This document shows, piece after piece, positions 48,882 to 57,564 of a stretch of DNA of 64,000 nt. Source of the stretch: Streptomyces sp. ICBB 8177 (GTDB lineage: Bacteria > Actinomycetota > Actinomycetes > Streptomycetales > Streptomycetaceae); contig NZ_NSKH01000018.1 of NCBI RefSeq assembly GCF_003144095.1, forward strand, positions 1,284,540-1,348,539, in the 5' to 3' direction. A program made the translations under genes and the position numbers. The stretch's first letter is position 1. The number at the start of each line of letters is the position of its first letter. The notes beneath the pieces were generated by a model. It saw only the letters and a list, made by a program, of their open reading frames with translations, did not search any database and had not been told where the DNA came from.

Positions 48882-49160
48882 ATGATCGTACGGATCATGG
48901 GGGAGGGGCAGGTCAAGCTGGCGGACAGCCAGCTGCCCCGGCTGAACGAGCTGGACAACGAGTTGCTCGCAGCCATAGACAAGGGCGACGAGGCCGCCTT
49001 CAAGACCACGCTCGGCGTGCTGCTCGACGCCGTGCGCGAGCTGGGCGAGCCGCTGCCGGACGACTCCCTGGAGCCGTCCGAGCTGATCCTGCCGTCCCAC
49101 GAGGCCTCCTTGGAGGAGGTCAAGGCGATGCTCAGGGACGACGGCCTGATTCCCGGCTGA
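48882..49160 (+). CDS. pspAA: PspA-associated protein
   Basis: A 92-aa acidic protein: MIVRIMGEGQVKLADSQLPR, LDNELLAAIDKGDEAAFKTT and EASLEEVKAMLRDDGLIPG. This is the PspAA family (found beside pspA in actinobacteria and archaea), presumed to modulate PspA. It is 62 bp downstream of pspA in the same operon, with a GGAAGGGAG site before the start. Confidence 0.92.
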   Translation: MIVRIMGEGQVKLADSQLPRLNELDNELLAAIDKGDEAAFKTTLGVLLDAVRELGEPLPDDSLEPSELILPSHEASLEEVKAMLRDDGLIPG

Positions 49161-49233
49161 CCTGGCGCCCCCTGTCGGCGTCCGCAGGTACGGCACCACC
49201 GCGCACCGCGTCCATCGCTTGCGAAACGGCCCG

Positions 49234-49269
49234 CGAACCCCGCTCCCGGCACCTCGGGGGCGGGGTTCG
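49234..49269 (+). terminator. Terminator of the pspA operon
   Basis: Arms cgaaccccgc (49234-49243) and gcggggttcg (49260-49269), 73 bp after the pspAA stop and before the kinase promoter. Confidence 0.65.
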
Positions 49270-49307
49270 GCGCTGTCCGGAGCGGAATGCCCGTACCGTG
49301 TCGTGCC

Positions 49308-50531
49308 GTGAACCCTCTTGCCGGACCGAGGCTGGCGCCGCGGGTGCCCCCGCTCGCCGTGGACTGCGCGATCGCCGCGGTCGTCCTGGTGTCGATCCTG
49401 CTCAGCGGCGCGCTGGGACCGGCCGGTGACGCCTTCCGGCTCACCGCGGTCAACGTCGCGCTGACGGTGGCGGCCTGTGCCGCGCTGGTGGGCCGCAGAC
49501 GGGCGCCGCGGGCGGTGCTCGCGGTCACCTGCGCGCTGACGGTGACCGCCACCGTGCTCGACAGCGGCGCCCGGTCGGTGCCGGTGGTGGCGACCGCGGT
49601 GCTGGCGCTGTTCACCCTCGCCGCCTACACCGACCGGCCGACGACCTGGCGGGTCGGTGCGCTGACCTGCGCCGGGCTGACCGCGGTCAGCATGGGGTAC
49701 GGCTCCGGGCCCTGGTACGCCCAGGAGCACCTGGCCGTCCTCGCCTGGACCGGCCTGGCCGCCGCCTGCGGTGACGCGGTGCGCAGCCGCCGGGCCTACG
49801 TGGCCGCCGTCGAGGAGCGCGCGGTGCGGGCGGAGCGCACCCGGGAGGAGGAGGCCAGGCGCCGGGTCGCCGAGGAACGCATGCGCATCGCCCGCGAACT
49901 GCACGACGTCGTCGCCCACCACATCGCGCTGGTCAACGTGCAGGCCGGGGTCGCCGCGCACGTGATGGAGCGCCGCCCCGACCAGGCCCGCCAGGCCCTC
50001 GCCCACGTACGCGAGGCCAGCCGCTCCGCCCTGGACGAACTGCGCGCCACCGTCGGCCTGCTGCGTCAGGCGGGCGACCCGGAGGCGCCGATGGAACCGG
50101 CGCCCAAGCTCGCCGACCTCGACCACCTCGTCGAGCGCTTCACCCACGCCGGACTCGCGGTCGAGGTGGTGCGCGACGAGAGCGGCGGTGCGCTGCCCGC
50201 CACCGTCGACCTGACCGCGTACCGGGTGATCCAGGAGTCGCTGACCAACGTCCACAAGCACGCCGGTGCCGGGGCGCGGGCCGAGGTGCGCATCGTGCGC
50301 GACGCGACGGGCCTGGAGGTCACCGTCGAGGACGACGGCACCGGCGAGGGCCGTACCGCCGACGCGGTCCCCGCGGGCGGCGGCCACGGCCTGATGGGCA
50401 TGCGGGAGCGGGCCGCGGCGCTGGGCGGCATCTGCCACGCCGGGCCCCGCGCCGAGGGCGGCTTCCGGGTCTTCGTACGCTTGCCGTCGGCCGGGTACGC
50501 GGCCGCCGGACGCGAGGAGGAGACGGCGTGA
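49308..50531 (+). CDS. Two-component sensor histidine kinase (NarL type)
   Basis: A 407-aa membrane kinase. Five or so hydrophobic segments (about 15-165) are followed by HisKA_3: MRIARELHDVVAHHIALV with the phosphoacceptor His in HDVV, then the HATPase with LTNVHKHAGAGARAEVRIV, VEDDGTGEG and GGGHGLMGMRERAAALGG. GTG 49308 has no ribosome binding site but lies 8 nt after TACCGT, so it may be leaderless. The stop overlaps the regulator start (GTGA). The stimulus is unknown; proximity to pspA suggests envelope state. Confidence 0.93.
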   Translation: MNPLAGPRLAPRVPPLAVDCAIAAVVLVSILLSGALGPAGDAFRLTAVNVALTVAACAALVGRRRAPRAVLAVTCALTVTATVLDSGARSVPVVATAVLALFTLAAYTDRPTTWRVGALTCAGLTAVSMGYGSGPWYAQEHLAVLAWTGLAAACGDAVRSRRAYVAAVEERAVRAERTREEEARRRVAEERMRIARELHDVVAHHIALVNVQAGVAAHVMERRPDQARQALAHVREASRSALDELRATVGLLRQAGDPEAPMEPAPKLADLDHLVERFTHAGLAVEVVRDESGGALPATVDLTAYRVIQESLTNVHKHAGAGARAEVRIVRDATGLEVTVEDDGTGEGRTADAVPAGGGHGLMGMRERAAALGGICHAGPRAEGGFRVFVRLPSAGYAAAGREEETA

Positions 50532-51232
50532 ACGGGGACGGCACGGGGGAGCGGGACACCGGCGGCGGTCAGATCAGGGTGGTGCTCGCCGACGACCAGG
50601 CCCTGCTGCGCAGCGCCTTCCGGGTGCTGGTGGAGTCCGAGCCGGACATGGCGGTGGTGGGTGAGGCGTCCGACGGCGCCGAGGCGGTCGCGGTGGCCCG
50701 GCGCGAGCGGGCCGACGTGGTGCTGATGGACATCCGCATGCCCGGCACCGACGGCCTGGCCGCGACCCGCGAGATCACCGGCGACCCGGACCTGACCGGC
50801 ACCCACGTGCTGATCCTGACCACCTTCGAGGCGGACGAGTACGTCATCGAGGCGCTGCGCGCGGGAGCCGCCGGGTTCCTGGGCAAGGGCGCGGAGCCCG
50901 GCGCGCTGCTGGACGCGATCCGCACGGTGGCCGCGGGCGAGGCGCTGCTGTCACCGGCCGCCACCAAGTCCCTGATCACCCGCTTCCTCGGGACGGGCGG
51001 CGGGCCCGACCCGGTGGCGGCGCGCAGGCTCGACGTGCTGACCTCGCGCGAGCGGGAGGTGCTGGGCGAGGTGGCGGCGGGACTGTCCAACGAGGAGATC
51101 GCCGACCGCCTCGGCGTCAGCCCGCTCACCGTCAAGACCCACGTCAACCGCGCGATGGCGAAGCTGCGTGCCCGCGACCGCGCCCAGCTGGTGGTCATCG
51201 CCTACGAGACGGGCCTGGTCCGGCCGGGCTGA
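50528..51232 (+). CDS. NarL/LuxR-family response regulator
   Basis: A 234-aa regulator. The receiver has the phosphoacceptor in DVVLMDIRMPGTDGL (about Asp61) and the switch Thr/Lys positions ILTTFEADEY and FLGKGAEPGALL. The C-terminal LuxR HTH is LTSREREVLGEVAAGLSNEE followed by IADRLGVSPLTVKTHVNRAM. Translationally coupled to the kinase gene. Confidence 0.95.
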   Translation: MNGDGTGERDTGGGQIRVVLADDQALLRSAFRVLVESEPDMAVVGEASDGAEAVAVARRERADVVLMDIRMPGTDGLAATREITGDPDLTGTHVLILTTFEADEYVIEALRAGAAGFLGKGAEPGALLDAIRTVAAGEALLSPAATKSLITRFLGTGGGPDPVAARRLDVLTSREREVLGEVAAGLSNEEIADRLGVSPLTVKTHVNRAMAKLRARDRAQLVVIAYETGLVRPG

Positions 51233-51247
51233 GGAGCGGGCCGCGGG

Positions 51248-52126
51248 TCACAGGAAGGTGCTGGACGCGACGTACGGGGCCGGCGGACGCATGCCGCGCA
51301 GGCACAGGTAGCCGGAGTTGGCCGGCGTCAGCCCGGCGGCCAGCCCGACGTCCACCGCCCACTGCTGATCCGCCGTCAGGAATCCGACGCGCGCGTCGGT
51401 CTCGCGCGGCACGGCCAGCAGCGCCGCCGTCAGCAGCCTGCTCGCCAGCCGCCGCGAGGTCGCGGCCAGCAACTCGACGGTGCCGGACTCGTGCAGGTAG
51501 ACGTAGCCGCTGCCGGCCAGGTCGTCGACGACCAGCAGGCCGTGGTGGCGCAGCAGTTCGTCGTGGTCCGGGCCGTGCGCGCCACCGCGCAGCCGCCGGT
51601 CGACGGAGTCCATCAGGTCGCGGTGCTTGGCCGTCCCCTCGTGCACCGGGCCGTCCGGTGCGGGCAGCCGGTCGCGGTCGACCGGGCCCGACAGCCGCAT
51701 CGCCGGGTGCAGGGTGAAGCCCGCCCTGCGGTACATCGCCGCCGGCCGCGGATCCGGCGGGGCGCAGACCATGCCGCGCAGGCACGACCGCCCGTACGCC
51801 ATCGCCGCGGCCAGCAACTCCCGGCCCACGCCCTGCCGTTGGAGCCGGGGCGCGACCGCGAGCAGGGACAGCGACCAGGTTCCCTCGCGCCGGGTGGACA
51901 GCACCGCGCCGACCGGCGTCCCCTCGTCGTCCCAGGCGGTCCAGCAACCGCCGTTGTCCGTGCGGGCCAGGTGCCGGAAGAGGGCCCGGCCCATCGCCCG
52001 CTCCCGCTCGCAGGAGGGGCGCGGCGGTGCGCCGCGGGCGGTGCGGGACGCGGCGAACGCCTCGTCGGCGACCTGCGTCACGGCCTTCGCGTCGTCGAGG
52101 GTGTCGCGGAGCGGGCGCAGCAGCAT
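51248..52126 (-). CDS. GNAT-family acetyltransferase
   Basis: A 292-aa protein. The acetyl-CoA-binding motif is WSLSLLAVAPRLQRQGVGRE (about 92-111), then LLAAAMAYGRSCLRGMVCAP and MYRRAGFTLHPAMR. The C-terminal part (about 180-292) looks like a second, degenerate GNAT fold (LVVDDLAGSGYVYLHESGTV, LLTAALLAVPRETDARVGFL), as in tandem-GNAT proteins. Substrate unknown. ATG 52126 is preferred over in-frame ATGs just upstream because AGGA lies 8 nt before it. Convergent with the response-regulator gene. Confidence 0.85.
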   Translation of the reverse strand: MLLRPLRDTLDDAKAVTQVADEAFAASRTARGAPPRPSCERERAMGRALFRHLARTDNGGCWTAWDDEGTPVGAVLSTRREGTWSLSLLAVAPRLQRQGVGRELLAAAMAYGRSCLRGMVCAPPDPRPAAMYRRAGFTLHPAMRLSGPVDRDRLPAPDGPVHEGTAKHRDLMDSVDRRLRGGAHGPDHDELLRHHGLLVVDDLAGSGYVYLHESGTVELLAATSRRLASRLLTAALLAVPRETDARVGFLTADQQWAVDVGLAAGLTPANSGYLCLRGMRPPAPYVASSTFL

Positions 52127-52235
52127 GCCGCACATCCTGCCGCGCACGACGCCCCCGGCACCATGCCGGAGGCGTCGTGGAGGTCAACGGCCCACAGGGC
52201 CGGGGGCGTTGGACCACGGGCTGTCGCGGGCCGGA

Positions 52236-53408
52236 CTACGGGAGCGCCAGCATGCGCTCCAGCGCCAGCTTCGCGTAGTGCTCGGTCTCCTTGTCGACCT
52301 CGATGCGGTTGACCACCGTGCCGTCGGCGAGCGACTCCAGCGCCCAGACCAGGTGCGGCAGGTCGATGCGGTTCATGGTCGAGCAGAAGCAGACGGTCTT
52401 GTCGAGGAAGACGATCTGCTTGTCGGGATGGGCCTTGGCCAGGCGGCGTACCAGGTTCAGCTCGGTGCCGATCGCCCAGGCCGAACCGGCGGGCGCGGCG
52501 TCCAGCGCCTTGATGATGTACTCCGTCGACCCGACCTGGTCGGCGGCGGCGACCACCTCGTGCCTGCACTCGGGGTGCACCAGCACGTTGACGCCGGGTA
52601 TGCGGGCGCGCACGTCCTGCACCGACTCCAGCGAGAAGCGGCCGTGCACCGAGCAGTGCCCGCGCCACAGGATCATCCGCGCCGCCCGCAGCTGCTCGGG
52701 CGTGACGCCGCCACCGGGCTTGTGCGGGTTGTAGACCACGCAGTCGTCCAGCGACAAGCCCATGTCGCGTACCGCGGTGTTGCGCCCGAGGTGCTGATCG
52801 GGCAGGAACAGCACCTTCGTCCCCTGCTCGAACGCCCACTCCAGGGCACGCTTGGCGTTGCTGGAGGTGCAGATGGTGCCGCCGTGGCGCCCGGTGAACG
52901 CCTTGATGTCGGCCGAGGAGTTCATGTACGAGACGGGCACCGTCACGTCCGCGATCCTCGCGTCGGTCAGGACGTCCCAGCACTCGGCGACCTGCTCGGC
53001 GGTGGCCATGTCGGCCATCGAGCAGCCCGCGGCCAGGTCCGGCAGGATCACCTGCTGGTCGTCGCCGGTCAGGATGTCGGCGCTCTCCGCCATGAAGTGC
53101 ACACCGCAGAAGACGATGTACTCCGCCTGCGGCCGGGCCGCCGCGTCCCGGGCCAGCTTGAAGGAGTCACCCGTGACGTCGGCGAACTCGATGACCTCGT
53201 CGCGCTGGTAGTGGTGACCGAGGACGAAGACCCGGTCGCCGAGCCGCGCCTTGGCCTTGCGGGCCCGGTCCACCAGGTCGGGGTCGGAGGGCGCGGGCAG
53301 GTCGCCGGGGCACTCCACCCCCCGCTCGCTGCGCGGGTCGGCCTCGCGACCGAGGAGCAGCAGGGCGAGCGGCGTGGGCTGTACGTCCAGCGGTTCTGTG
53401 GTGGTCAC
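52236..53408 (-). CDS. nadA: Quinolinate synthase
   Basis: A 390-aa 4Fe-4S enzyme that condenses iminoaspartate with dihydroxyacetone phosphate to quinolinate in NAD synthesis. The three cluster cysteines are visible in FCGVHFMAESADIL, LVHPECRHEV and VCFCSTMNRID; GHHYQRDEVIEFAD and CTSSNAKRALEW are further family motifs. GTG 53408 (AAAGGG upstream) gives the usual length. No nadB or nadC is in the window. Two copies of a CGTCnnnnnGACG palindrome lie in its promoter region. Divergent from erpA, which inserts Fe-S clusters. Confidence 0.95.
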   Translation of the reverse strand: MTTTEPLDVQPTPLALLLLGREADPRSERGVECPGDLPAPSDPDLVDRARKAKARLGDRVFVLGHHYQRDEVIEFADVTGDSFKLARDAAARPQAEYIVFCGVHFMAESADILTGDDQQVILPDLAAGCSMADMATAEQVAECWDVLTDARIADVTVPVSYMNSSADIKAFTGRHGGTICTSSNAKRALEWAFEQGTKVLFLPDQHLGRNTAVRDMGLSLDDCVVYNPHKPGGGVTPEQLRAARMILWRGHCSVHGRFSLESVQDVRARIPGVNVLVHPECRHEVVAAADQVGSTEYIIKALDAAPAGSAWAIGTELNLVRRLAKAHPDKQIVFLDKTVCFCSTMNRIDLPHLVWALESLADGTVVNRIEVDKETEHYAKLALERMLALP

Positions 53409-53724
53409 GGGCGTTGCGCCCTTTCTCTCTGCACACACTTCTCGTCTAATTGACGTTATTCATCATAGCTCGTTCGCGTCAGATTGACGATGGCCATCGT
53501 GTCGATGTGACGCATCCCGCTGCGACCGGCCCGGCCCGGCGGCGGGCGCGTGACCGCGGCGCGCCGGGTGTGCGAGCATGAACGTCAGACGGAAGCGGAT
53601 AAGCCGGACCAGGCCCGCCGCCCGGCCCGGGAATATCTCCGGGGCGCCGACGGTTTTCAGTCGGCGGCACAAGGCAGAAGTCCTAGCGCAGACCCGAAGC
53701 GCGAAACCACCGGGAGTGAAGCAG
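53409..53724. other. Divergent nadA / erpA promoter region
   Basis: 316 bp without a supported gene. The nadA-proximal part is AT-richer and contains two CGTC-n5-GACG palindromes. The erpA-proximal part holds no clear repeat apart from a related CGTCAGACG at about 53584-53592. Confidence 0.5.
53443..53489. promoter_or_regulatory. Two CGTCnnnnnGACG operators, probable nadA control
   Basis: CGTCTAATTGACG (53443-53455) and CGTCAGATTGACG (53477-53489) share 11 of 13 bases and the same inverted-repeat arms, with centres 34 bp apart. They lie 35-80 bp upstream of the nadA start, overlapping its likely promoter. The factor is unknown; NAD regulators of other bacteria bind different motifs. Confidence 0.55.
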
Positions 53725-54090
53725 ATGACGGTTCAGGACGAGACCAACGCGAACACGACCGCGAGCGACGGCATCATCCTGTCCGACGCCGCCGCGTCCA
53801 AGGTCAAGTCGCTGCTCGACCAGGAAGGCCGCGACGACCTCGCGCTGCGTGTCGCCGTGCAGCCCGGTGGCTGCTCCGGTCTGCGGTACCAGCTCTTCTT
53901 CGACGAGCGCTCGCTCGACGGCGACGTCGTCAAGGACTTCGGCGGCGTCAAGGTCGTCACCGACCGGATGAGCGCCCCCTACCTCGGTGGCGCCTCCATC
54001 GACTTCGTCGACACCATCGAGAAGCAGGGCTTCACCATCGACAACCCGAACGCCACCGGCTCCTGCGCCTGCGGCGACTCCTTCCACTGA
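53725..54090 (+). CDS. erpA: Iron-sulfur cluster insertion protein (ErpA/HesB family)
   Basis: A 121-aa A-type carrier that passes Fe-S clusters to target enzymes. The three conserved cysteines are in QPGGCSGLRYQLFFD and GSCACGDSFH. The body DAAASKVKSLLDQEGRDDLA is the family N-terminus. ATG 53725 has GGGAG 9 nt upstream. Divergent from nadA, which encodes a 4Fe-4S protein that could be a client. Confidence 0.95.
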   Translation: MTVQDETNANTTASDGIILSDAAASKVKSLLDQEGRDDLALRVAVQPGGCSGLRYQLFFDERSLDGDVVKDFGGVKVVTDRMSAPYLGGASIDFVDTIEKQGFTIDNPNATGSCACGDSFH

Positions 54091-54096
54091 GCCCGA

Positions 54097-54173
54097 GGGC
54101 CCGCCCACGGCGGGCCCCAGCGCGTCAGCCCCGTGGCGGCGCGTCCCGGATCACCGGGGCGCGCCGCCACGGG
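54097..54173. terminator. Pair of hairpins between erpA and the next convergent gene
   Basis: Arms gggcccgcc / ggcgggccc (54097-54105 and 54109-54117) and a second hairpin with 14-bp perfect arms (54130-54143 and 54160-54173). Each would serve one of the two converging transcripts. Confidence 0.75.
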
Positions 54174-54191
54174 CGTTTGCGGGAGCCCGCC

Positions 54192-55790
54192 TCAGCGGGC
54201 GGCGGCCACCGCGCGGCCGTCCGAGGAGTCGTAGACGGTGCGCGAACCCAGCGGCCGGGCGAGCGTCACCCGTACGGTCATCGACCTGGCCGGCATCGGG
54301 CAGATCCGGTGCGGCTCCTTCGGCGTCGCCGTGACGGCCACGTGCACCGCGCTGTCGCTCTGCCCGGTCACCTTCCCGGCGTAGTCGGCGCACATCCCGC
54401 CCCAGAAGCGCAGCACCAGCGCCCGCCCGTCCGCGGTGTACGAGGTCACCGGCGCCCGTGACGCGGACACCGCAGGGGCGCTCGGGCCGGAGGACGGCGA
54501 CGGGGCGGGCGCGGGCGGCGGCGTGCCCCCGCCCTGCGCCAGCGCCGCCTGCGCGACCGTCCGCACCGGAGCCGCCCCGGACGCGGCCACCTGGAACAGC
54601 CACGACGGCACCAGCTCCTCGCCTCCCGAGCCCCCGGAGGCGAACCGCGCCGACAGGCCGAAGACCGCGCCACGCACCAGCAGCGGCGGCGTCGACGCGA
54701 GGCAGGGCGCGCTGCCCCGGACAGGCGCCGTGGACGCCGTGCCCCGGGCGGGCGGCGTGGACGAACGCAGCAGGGGGCCGCCCGGATCGACCGGGCCGGG
54801 CCCCGGCACCGCCGCCGTCCCGGAACGCGCGACGCCCGTACCGCCACCCGGGTGCTCCCGGCCGCACAGCCCCGGCCCGGCCGCCGCCGCGGCCCGCCGC
54901 AGCCGGCCCAGCGCGACCACCGCGCTCGTCACCGGGTACGCGGCCCCGCGCGTCAGCGGCGCCAGCCGCCCGGAACCGCTCACCACCCGGCCGTCAGGGC
55001 CGATCACCAGCGTCGTACGCCACCCGTACGTGGGCAGCCCGCCGACCACCGGGTCCGCCGTCACCGTGCGCAGCCCGTCGAAGGCCGCCGAGGTCCCGGA
55101 GGCGTCCCCCCGCGCCCCGCCGAGGCCCAGCGCCGCCAGCACCGCGGCGGCGTCCCGCCGCGCCACCCCCTGCGCGACCGCGGGACCGCCCGGCGTGGTC
55201 GTCCCACCGGTGCCCGCGGCGCCGTAGCAGACCCCGGCGCCCGAGGCGACGCGCTTGGCCGCCGCGCAGCCGGTCCCCGCGCCCGCGCGGGCGAACGCCC
55301 AGCCGCCGGGGGAGTCCTTCGCCACCTGGAGGGTGGGCCCCGCACCGCTGGAGCCCGCCTTCCACAAGCCGTCAGCCGACGTCACCGCGCCGGGCACGCC
55401 CAGCGCCGCCGCCAGCCGCGTCACCTGGTCGCGGGAGACCGCCCCGCCCGGCCGGTAGACGTGCGCCGAGGCGGGCCCCGCGGGCAGGCGTCCGGTGAGC
55501 CGGTAGGTCTGCCCGGCCTGTGTCGCCGGTGCGCCGTCGCCCAGCCCGCCGGCGCCCGCCGCGCCGGTGACGGACGCGGGGCCGGTGCGGGCGCGAGGCG
55601 CCGGATCTGCGGCCTGGCGGGCCGGGCCGTGCGACGAGGCCGCCGCCCAGTAACCGCCCCCGCCCGCCAGGACCACCCCGGTCACCAGCGCCATGGTCAG
55701 CGCCGCCCGGTGCCGGCGGCGCGGCGGCGCCCCGCCGTCCCGCTCGTCCCGCGCCGTGTCCTCAGCCGTCCGCTCGCGTTCGCCGTCCAC
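54192..55790 (-). CDS. Membrane-anchored extracytoplasmic protein of unknown function
   Basis: A 532-aa protein, conserved in streptomycetes near erpA as I recall. A charged cytoplasmic start (VDGERERTAEDTARDERDGG) and a basic patch precede one membrane helix (about 29-50, ALTMALVTGVVLAGGGGYWA). The outside part is Ala/Gly/Pro-rich with a few cysteines and ends in a beta-rich domain (TSYTADGRALVLRFWGGMCA, VTATPKEPHRICPMP). I recognise no enzyme motif; a secreted lipoprotein-like or sensor role is possible. GTG 55790 has AAGGGAG 6 nt upstream; ATG 55868 in the same frame has none. Confidence 0.7.
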   Translation of the reverse strand: MDGERERTAEDTARDERDGGAPPRRRHRAALTMALVTGVVLAGGGGYWAAASSHGPARQAADPAPRARTGPASVTGAAGAGGLGDGAPATQAGQTYRLTGRLPAGPASAHVYRPGGAVSRDQVTRLAAALGVPGAVTSADGLWKAGSSGAGPTLQVAKDSPGGWAFARAGAGTGCAAAKRVASGAGVCYGAAGTGGTTTPGGPAVAQGVARRDAAAVLAALGLGGARGDASGTSAAFDGLRTVTADPVVGGLPTYGWRTTLVIGPDGRVVSGSGRLAPLTRGAAYPVTSAVVALGRLRRAAAAAGPGLCGREHPGGGTGVARSGTAAVPGPGPVDPGGPLLRSSTPPARGTASTAPVRGSAPCLASTPPLLVRGAVFGLSARFASGGSGGEELVPSWLFQVAASGAAPVRTVAQAALAQGGGTPPPAPAPSPSSGPSAPAVSASRAPVTSYTADGRALVLRFWGGMCADYAGKVTGQSDSAVHVAVTATPKEPHRICPMPARSMTVRVTLARPLGSRTVYDSSDGRAVAAAR

Positions 55791-55908
55791 GATCCGCTCC
55801 CTTGCCCGGCGTTCGTCCGATCGATCTTCGAACCGATGCTGACGCGCCTTGGACGGAACGAGGCGCATTGCGGTTCCGCACCGGCGCGCCGGGGGCGTGG
55901 AACGGCGA

Positions 55909-55935
55909 CACCCCCGGCGCCGTGCGCCGGGGGTG
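55909..55935 (-). terminator. Terminator of the 93-aa gene
   Basis: Perfect 12-bp arms cacccccggcgc / gcgccgggggtg with a 3-nt loop, 24 bp after the stop of the 93-aa gene and upstream of the next one. Confidence 0.75.
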
Positions 55936-55958
55936 GAGGGGGCGGGGGAGCGGCCGGG

Positions 55959-56240
55959 TCAGCCGCCGTAGTCCGGCATTCCGGCCACCGCGTGACGCGA
56001 GGACTCGGGGACCGTCGTGCCGTGGATGCGGGAGGGCGGCACCGGCTCGTGCGGGCGCGCGTGCGGCGCGGCCCAGCGCGGCGCGATCCGGCGGCAGTCG
56101 CTCAGCAGATCCCCCGCCGAGCCGGAGCCCGGGCCGTCGTGACCGGGATAGCCGGGGAAGTCGGGGAACTCCGGCGGCTCGGCGGTGGCGGACGGCGGGC
56201 GGGGCTGCGGGTGCTCGGGCCCTCGGTCTGAGGTGTTCAT
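55959..56240 (-). CDS. Small Pro-rich hypothetical protein
   Basis: A 93-aa hydrophilic protein: MNTSDRGPEHPQPRPPSATA, PPEFPDFPGYPGHDGPGSGS, then GDLLSDCRRIAPRWAAPHAR and ESSRHAVAGMPDYGG. It is largely disordered with one short helix; no family recognised. A GGGAG site is best placed for ATG 56240; ATG 56243 is one codon upstream. Confidence 0.55.
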   Translation of the reverse strand: MNTSDRGPEHPQPRPPSATAEPPEFPDFPGYPGHDGPGSGSAGDLLSDCRRIAPRWAAPHARPHEPVPPSRIHGTTVPESSRHAVAGMPDYGG

Positions 56241-56518
56241 CATCGCTCCCGGTCGGGGGTGCGGGCCCGTGCGGCGGGCCCTGACACCGCCGACTCTAGG
56301 CACCCGGCGCGCCGGGTGATACCTGTACGTTCCGGTAATTTCGCGGTGTCGCGATCCGGCGGCTTCCGCCGCGCGGCGGAAGGCGGCGGGATGGCGTGCT
56401 CCGCTGTGTCGTGCCGCGCGGCGGTGCGGGTAGCGTGGGCTGGTCCGGCAGCGGTACCCGGTGCCGGACAAGCCAGCGCCACCGAACCGCCACCGACCCC
56501 GTAGGAAGCAGACTCCTC

Positions 56519-57493
56519 GTGCGTATCGCTGTCACCGGCTCCATCGCCACCGACCACCTGATGACCTTCCCCGGTCGTTTCGCCGACCAGCTGGTCGCCG
56601 ACCAGTTGCACACCGTCTCGCTCTCCTTCCTCGTCGACAACCTCGACGTGCGCCGGGGCGGCGTGGCGGCCAACATCTGCTTCGGCATGGGCCAGCTGGG
56701 AGTCCGGCCGCTGCTGGTGGGCGCGGCCGGAGCCGACTTCGACGAGTACCGCGCCTGGCTCGACCGGCACGGCGTCGACACCTCGTCGGTGCGCATCTCC
56801 GAGGTCCTGCACACCGCCCGCTTCGTGTGCACCACGGACGCCGACCACAACCAGATCGGCTCCTTCTACACCGGTGCGATGAGCGAGGCCCGGCTCATCG
56901 AACTCCAGGCGGTGGCCCAGCGGGTGGGCGGCCTGGACCTGGTGCTGATCGGCGCCGACGACCCGGAGGCGATGCTGCGGCACACCGAGGAGTGCCGCTC
57001 GCGCTCCATCCCGTTCGCGGCGGACTTCTCCCAGCAGATCGCCCGGATGGACGGCGACAACATCCGGATACTGCTGGAGGACGCGGCCTACCTGTTCTCC
57101 AACGAGTACGAGAAGGGCCTGATCGAGTCCAAGACCGGCTGGACCGACGAGGAGATCCTCGCGCGCGTCGGCACCCGGGTGACCACCCTCGGCTCGCGCG
57201 GCGTGCGCATCGAGCGGACCGGCGAACCGCCGATCGAGGTCGGCTGCCCGGAGGAGGAGCGCAAGGCCGACCCCACCGGCGTCGGCGACGCCTTCCGGGC
57301 GGGCTTCCTGTCCGGCCTGGCGTGGGGCGTCGGCCACGAGCGGGCGGCGCAGGTCGGCTGCATGCTGGCGACGCTGGTCATCGAGACCGTCGGCACCCAG
57401 GAGTACCAGCTGCGCCGCAACCACTTCATGGACCGCTTCGCCAAGACCTACGGCGACGACGCGGCCGCCGAGGTCCGCGTCCACCTGTCGTAA
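56519..57493 (+). CDS. PfkB-family carbohydrate or nucleoside kinase
   Basis: A 324-aa ribokinase-superfamily kinase. N-terminal RIAVTGSIATDHLMTFPGRF and GGVAANICFGMGQLGVRPLL bind the sugar; C-terminal KADPTGVGDAFRAGFLSGLA contains the catalytic Asp and anion hole. The subgroup resembles the actinobacterial adenosine/sugar kinases (GSFYTGAMSEARLIEL). ATP is the likely donor; the sugar is not decidable here. GTG 56519 follows an AGGAAG site. Confidence 0.9.
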   Translation: MRIAVTGSIATDHLMTFPGRFADQLVADQLHTVSLSFLVDNLDVRRGGVAANICFGMGQLGVRPLLVGAAGADFDEYRAWLDRHGVDTSSVRISEVLHTARFVCTTDADHNQIGSFYTGAMSEARLIELQAVAQRVGGLDLVLIGADDPEAMLRHTEECRSRSIPFAADFSQQIARMDGDNIRILLEDAAYLFSNEYEKGLIESKTGWTDEEILARVGTRVTTLGSRGVRIERTGEPPIEVGCPEEERKADPTGVGDAFRAGFLSGLAWGVGHERAAQVGCMLATLVIETVGTQEYQLRRNHFMDRFAKTYGDDAAAEVRVHLS

Positions 57494-57517
57494 CCCCCGC
57501 GCGACGGCCGCCACATA

Positions 57518-57551
57518 CGGCCGCCCGGGCCCCGCGGCACCCGGGCGGCCG
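57518..57551. terminator. Bidirectional terminator
   Basis: Perfect 12-bp arms cggccgcccggg / cccgggcggccg with a 10-nt loop between the convergent kinase and desulfurase genes. Confidence 0.8.
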
Positions 57552-57564
57552 CGCCCGCGTGCCG

